Source: Cymbidium sinense (Eukaryota > Streptophyta > Magnoliopsida > Asparagales > Orchidaceae). From it: 64,000 nucleotides of DNA. This document shows positions 60,090-64,000 of this stretch, piece after piece. The DNA lies in NCBI GenBank assembly GCA_021442155.1, contig CM038216.1, forward strand, positions 90,693,666 through 90,757,665. Direction: 5' to 3'. The notes beneath the pieces were generated by a model. The model ran no database searches. It was given only the letters and a program-made list of their open reading frames with translations, and was not told the DNA's origin. The position numbers and the translations under genes were made by a program. Every line of letters begins with the position of its first letter. Position 1 is the first letter of the stretch.

Positions 60090-61345
60090 ACGGTTGCTTG
60101 ATTCTCACTAGATCATTCAATGGCATCTCACTGTGAACTCATCTCTAGATGCATCGACTTAACCTCAGACCTAAAGGTATTTTGGATCCATGCATATTAA
60201 TGCTGCAAGTCCTCTAAGGATGCTCTTTCTTGTAAGATCCCTTACTCTAATGCCTCGGTTAACTTAATTTCAACCTCTTTCCGTGGATTGCCGGTTGTCA
60301 TGTGTTCTGACCAGGATGTGGAGAAATTAGTTAAGCCTTTTGAGTTCTCTTTGGTTGGTAAATTCTCTTTATGGTGCCCTACTCTAGATAATATCTGATC
60401 TTTCTTCCATAGCTTAAAGCTTTCAGGAGTCTTCACTATTGTGCTGATTGATCCTCGACATATCCTCATTCAGTTATCAAATGATTTAGATTATTCTTAA
60501 GTCTTTGCTCTTCGCTCCTATTTTGTGTATAATTGTCAAATGCGGCACTTGAAATGGTCACCCCATTTTGATGTCAAAGAGGAATCCCCTATTTTTCCTT
60601 TATGGCTTGCTTTTCCCAACATGAGAATTCACTATGTTACTCACCAAGTTCTGTTTGCGATTGGGGCTTTATTTGGTAGACCCCTTCAAATTGATCAAAC
60701 CCGCGCTAGATCTCGCCATCTCATGCATCTTGGTTGAGATTGACATTACCAAAAAAGACCCTAAAGAAGTTTGGATTGGTTGAAAAATTTGGATATAATC
60801 GAAGTAGAAGAAAATTTCTCTATCTTTTGCACTCTATAAGATCCATGGTCATGATCATTCAATGCTTTGTGCTACACCTAAAAAAGAATATATCACGGAT
60901 ACTAATACCTCTCTTGGGCTGGAAAACTAATAAGTTAGCTTATGTGCCTAAAGCTACTCATAATGGAATTCATCCTCACCTACCCCTTTATTACCTCTTG
61001 ATTTATCTAATGAAAACATTGAGCTTGGTATAAATACTACTATTGAGGTGTGTGTAGAAACTAATGATAACTTATCTACTCTACTTGTAATAATTTGGCT
61101 TCTCATGACATCCTTTGCTTCATTTGAATCTTAATGACAATTTGAATGGGAATCTTATATTGGATCAAAATAATATTGATCCTTTGGTGTTAGACCAAAA
61201 TCTGAATATGCATCATGGCAATGAAAATGATATTTGTACTACTAATGGTACAAGAACCTCCCCTTCTATTTCTCTACAGAGTGATACTGCAATCCAAATT
61301 TCTCATTCTAACTCGATCGAAGAAGGAGAAATCACCACTTAAACA
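60090..61345 (+). pseudogene. LINE C ORF1 remnant
   Basis: Frame 60525-60737 contains SPIFPLWLAFPNMRIHYVTH and FAIGALFGRPLQID, the core of the DUF4283 domain of plant L1 ORF1 proteins. After a one-base shift the expected LVEIDITKKDPKEVWIG follows (about 60725-60780). A zinc-knuckle remnant (KIHGHDHSMLC) is at about 60838-60871, with its first Cys replaced by Tyr. A low-complexity Asn/Asp/Leu-rich tail (61115-61342) ends near 61342. The protein would bind LINE RNA; two or more frame breaks make it inactive. Confidence 0.8.
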
Positions 61346-61582
61346 TTAATTGCTCCTCACGGATACCAAAACCAATCCCTTTCGATGGAGATACTTTGGA
61401 TCTTGATAGACCCTTCAAACTATTACTAAAAAAATCTTATAAAGCCAAAATGACTAATAATAACTTCACTAGAACCACATGTTCTTCTCTAACACCTAAC
61501 AAATAATTATGTCCTCCTCTCTTCCTTTTTCCATATCCTTTTTTCTTACCATTTCCTTTTTGGATTTTTTATTATGATTAAT

Positions 61583-62250
61583 TTTCTTATTTGAAATATC
61601 TGGGGTTGTGGGACTCTCCCTATCCGCAACCATGTTAGGAGCCTCTATCGCACTCATAACATCAAATTTCTTATTATTATTGAGCCTTTCATTAACTCTT
61701 CCAAGATTTCCCATGTTGCTAGATCACTTGGATTTCAAAATTTCTTCTTCAATCTTATTAATAAAATTTTGTATTTTCGGAATAATTCCATCACCATTTC
61801 CATCATCGATGATCTTGATCTATTGGTTAATGTCAAAATCTCATTAGGTGAGTTTTTAGCTTTTGGTTCCTTTATCTATTCTTCTTGTAATAGAGCCGGT
61901 AGGAACATCCTTTAGAATCACTTAAGAACCTTCGCCTTCTCGGTTAACCTTCCTTAGTTGGTTGGGGGTGATTTCAACACTATCATTGCTTCTTCGAAAA
62001 GGAGGGCAGGATGTTCTCCCAACCTCCATTCCATGGAAGACTTCTCTAATATAATCCTAGATTGTAATCTGTTTGACATTGGTTTTTCAAGGCCTGATTA
62101 CATGTGGCATAACTCTAGGCTTTGGCGTCTTGACAGACCCTCTTTAATTCTCTTTGGATCAATCAATGGCCTCTTACTTTTATTGAGCATTTTAGCAAAA
62201 CTTTGTCTGATCATGCTCCTCTTTTAATCTCTATTATAACTCCCACCCCA
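61583..62250 (+). pseudogene. LINE C endonuclease domain remnant
   Basis: The start LIWNIWGCGTLPIRNHVRSL and the IIEPFINSSKISHVARSLGF stretch (61650-61740) match the AP-endonuclease start of plant L1 ORF2, including the conserved Glu. A tag at 61955-61957 just before LVGGDFNT is a nonsense change of a codon that is Trp in copy B. Frame 61958-62227 then reads to YMWHNSRLW. After a frame change SDHAPLL is readable at about 62206-62226, so the catalytic SDH is present in the DNA. The domain is not translatable as one piece. Confidence 0.82.
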
Positions 62251-62429
62251 ACTTAACCCTTCTACTCCCTCACTTTTAGATTCCAAAATATGTGGACCCA
62301 ACATGGAGATTTCACTAATGTTGTTTTCACTAATTGGATGGCTCTTCACCAGATAATTTCGTTAAAGGCATGATTTAGCTTTGGCTTAAGCTCAAGATAA
62401 ACAAAACCTCTATTAGTGGAACAAGCATA

Positions 62430-64000
62430 TTTTTAAAAATCATTTTACCAATCTTAAAGCTATGGAACAAGTGGTTTGTTCTCTTGAAAAGGTTGTCTTA
62501 AGATCCGGTAAGCTTGATGAGTTGAGCATTGCCAAAGATAGCTTGATTAATTACCAAAATATGGAGGAAACCTATTGGCGTCAAAAAGCCGCTAGCAAAT
62601 ATATTGCTGATGGAGACAGAAACACTAGGTATTTCCATGCTATTTGCAATAAATGGAAAGCTTTAAACTAGATTAAGAAAATTAAGAACTCTAATGATGG
62701 CTGTATAACTGATAATAATGAAATTAAGGTATCTATCATACATCACTTTCAAAATTTATTAAATTCTAATCCTTCATCAGATACGCCCTCCAACACCCAT
62801 CTAATCTCTTCTATGATTAGCAATCAGGATAACCATTTGCTCACTATGCGTCCCTCAGAAGCGGAGATTAGTAGTACTCTCAATAGCATGAACACTGATT
62901 CTGTTGCTAGCCCTGATGGTTTTATGACTCTTTTCTTTCAGCATTGTTGGCCTTTTATTAAATCTGATCTTGTTGATGCTGTTATTGATTTCTTTGATGG
63001 CAGCTCTATTCCCAGATATTTTACAAGTACTTCTATTGTCCTTATTCCCAAAACTAATAATCCTAAATCTTGGGGCAATTTTATACCTATTAGTTTTTGC
63101 ACCTTTTTCCAAAAACTCATTGCTAAATTAATTAATAATAGGATTAGCCCCCTGCTACCTAAAATCATCTCCCCTAACCAAAGCGGCTTCATTAAAAATA
63201 GATCCATATCGATAATATTCTTCTCAGAGTCGGTTCATGACATTGATGTTTCTTCCGAGGTAATATTCTCTTCAAACTAGACATCTCTAAAGCCTTTGAC
63301 AACCTCTCATGGGACTTCCTCTTTCAAATCTTACATTTGTTTAGTTTCTCTGATAATTTTATCCGGCTTATAAAAAGTTGTATCACTAATGTCTGGTTTT
63401 TGTTATCATGAATGGTGACTCCCATGGTTTCTTTACTTCGAGCCATGGTTTGCATCAAGGTGACCCTCTTTCTCCTTCTTTTTATCATTCTTTGTTAAAT
63501 ATCTTTCGAGGAGCCTCAATGATCTTTTCATTAAAACCTAACATGGTTTATAAAAGTCATGGTGGTTTCCTGTTTGTCATCTTAGCTTTGCTGATGATTT
63601 TATAATCTTCTACAATGCCTCTCTTCAACATGTTAAAACAATTAAGAATCTCTTAAATGATTTAGGTAAAGTTAGTGGCTCTTCTTTAATGAAAGAAAAT
63701 ACTATTTTGTTCCCTCATTAAGATTCCTACCAATAGACTAAATAAAATCTCCAGAATTACTAATTTTAAGCAAAATCAACTTCCCATTAGTTATCTCGGG
63801 GCTCCGCTTTTTAAAGGCCAGAAAAGATCTCATCTTTTTGATGACCTTATTCAGAAAATTTCTAATAAAATTTCAATTTGGGAATTTCATTTACTCTCTT
63901 TTGGTGGTAGTCTTTCCTTGATTAAGAGCACTCTTAATTCCATGCCTTTATATCTCATCCAAACCATTGTGCCGACCATTTTTCTGGAGCTCCAATACCT
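62430..64000 (+). pseudogene. LINE C reverse transcriptase remnant (3' end outside window)
   Basis: Frame 62462-62671 holds EETYWRQKAASKYIADGDRNTRYFHAICNK. A stop follows, and 62813-63280 carries LNSMNTDSVASPDGFM, IPRYFTSTSIVLIPKTN and ISPNQSGFIKNRSIS. Motif A (LDISKAFD, Asp codon at 63280-63282) is intact but in a shifted frame after 63270. Motif B (GLHQGDPLSPS) is near 63448-63480 and motif C (FADDFIIFYNA, about 63587-63619) is intact but again in another frame. All catalytic Asp codons survive in the DNA, unlike copy B, but at least three frameshifts separate them. Confidence 0.87.

Larger units (their letters stand above)
59971..64000 (+). mobile_element. LINE copy C, L1-type, runs off the window
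   Basis: The same family as copies A and B but diverged, and better preserved in ORF1 and RT. It covers the 5' region, ORF1, endonuclease and RT, and continues past the window end in the thumb region. It lies directly after telomere-derived repeats. Frameshifts and stops in every part indicate a dead copy. Confidence 0.88.

Overview
The window is plant nuclear heterochromatin. I see no intact protein-coding gene, no rRNA or tRNA gene and no CRISPR array. The plant assignment rests on four things: Arabidopsis-type telomere heptamers (CCCTAAA/TTTAGGG), an L1-type LINE with a C-terminal RNase H, a Ty3/gypsy pol, and 3' fragments of a plant glycine-rich RNA-binding protein (GR-RBP, GRP7-like). 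An interstitial or pericentromeric (possibly subtelomeric) telomere-derived satellite is the best overall description. I cannot name the species.

Layout. Bases 1-3965 are low-complexity DNA built from short words (cata, ccata, gcata, then only T/A/G words). From about 3966 to the end, roughly half the sequence is telomere-derived. Canonical CCCTAAA tracts alternate with A-rich degenerate tracts (CCTAAA, CTAAA, AAATAAA). Polarity is CCCTAAA on the + strand at 3966-6246, TTTAGGG at about 6256-10237, and CCCTAAA again from 16753 onward. Set into these arrays are seven 5'-truncated GR-RBP copies (4894, 7716-, 9496-, 17662, 29800, 51944, 55898) and three pieces of only its 3'UTR (16680, 27216, 49942). 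There are three gypsy/LTR-like segments (10238-16679, 19666-27215, 42293-48289) and three LINE copies (18641-19665 truncated, 30626-37831 full length but dead, 59971-64000 running off the window).

Relations. Segment 10238-19665 is a diverged duplicate of 20942-31591: gypsy pol, LTR-like DNA, GR-RBP 3'UTR, telomere array, GR-RBP copy with a private deletion, telomere array and LINE 5' end occur in the same order with the same junctions. All GR-RBP copies with a readable 5' end start at the same truncated point next to CCCTAA and end in an A-run next to CCCTAAA. One founding insertion followed by amplification as part of a telomere-repeat satellite is therefore the simplest reading. A recurring short inverted repeat (TAAACC-N4-GGTTTA and the matched variant TAAACT-N4-AGTTTA) marks the switch from degenerate to canonical repeats.

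The most interesting candidate is this composite satellite: telomere heptamers, a captured mRNA 3' end joined through its A-run to the telomere C-strand, and a conserved hairpin marker. The junction polarity fits reverse transcription primed from a telomeric G-strand 3' end. A serious competing issue is sequence quality: long-read base callers are known to corrupt telomere repeats, and part of the degeneracy could be artefact.
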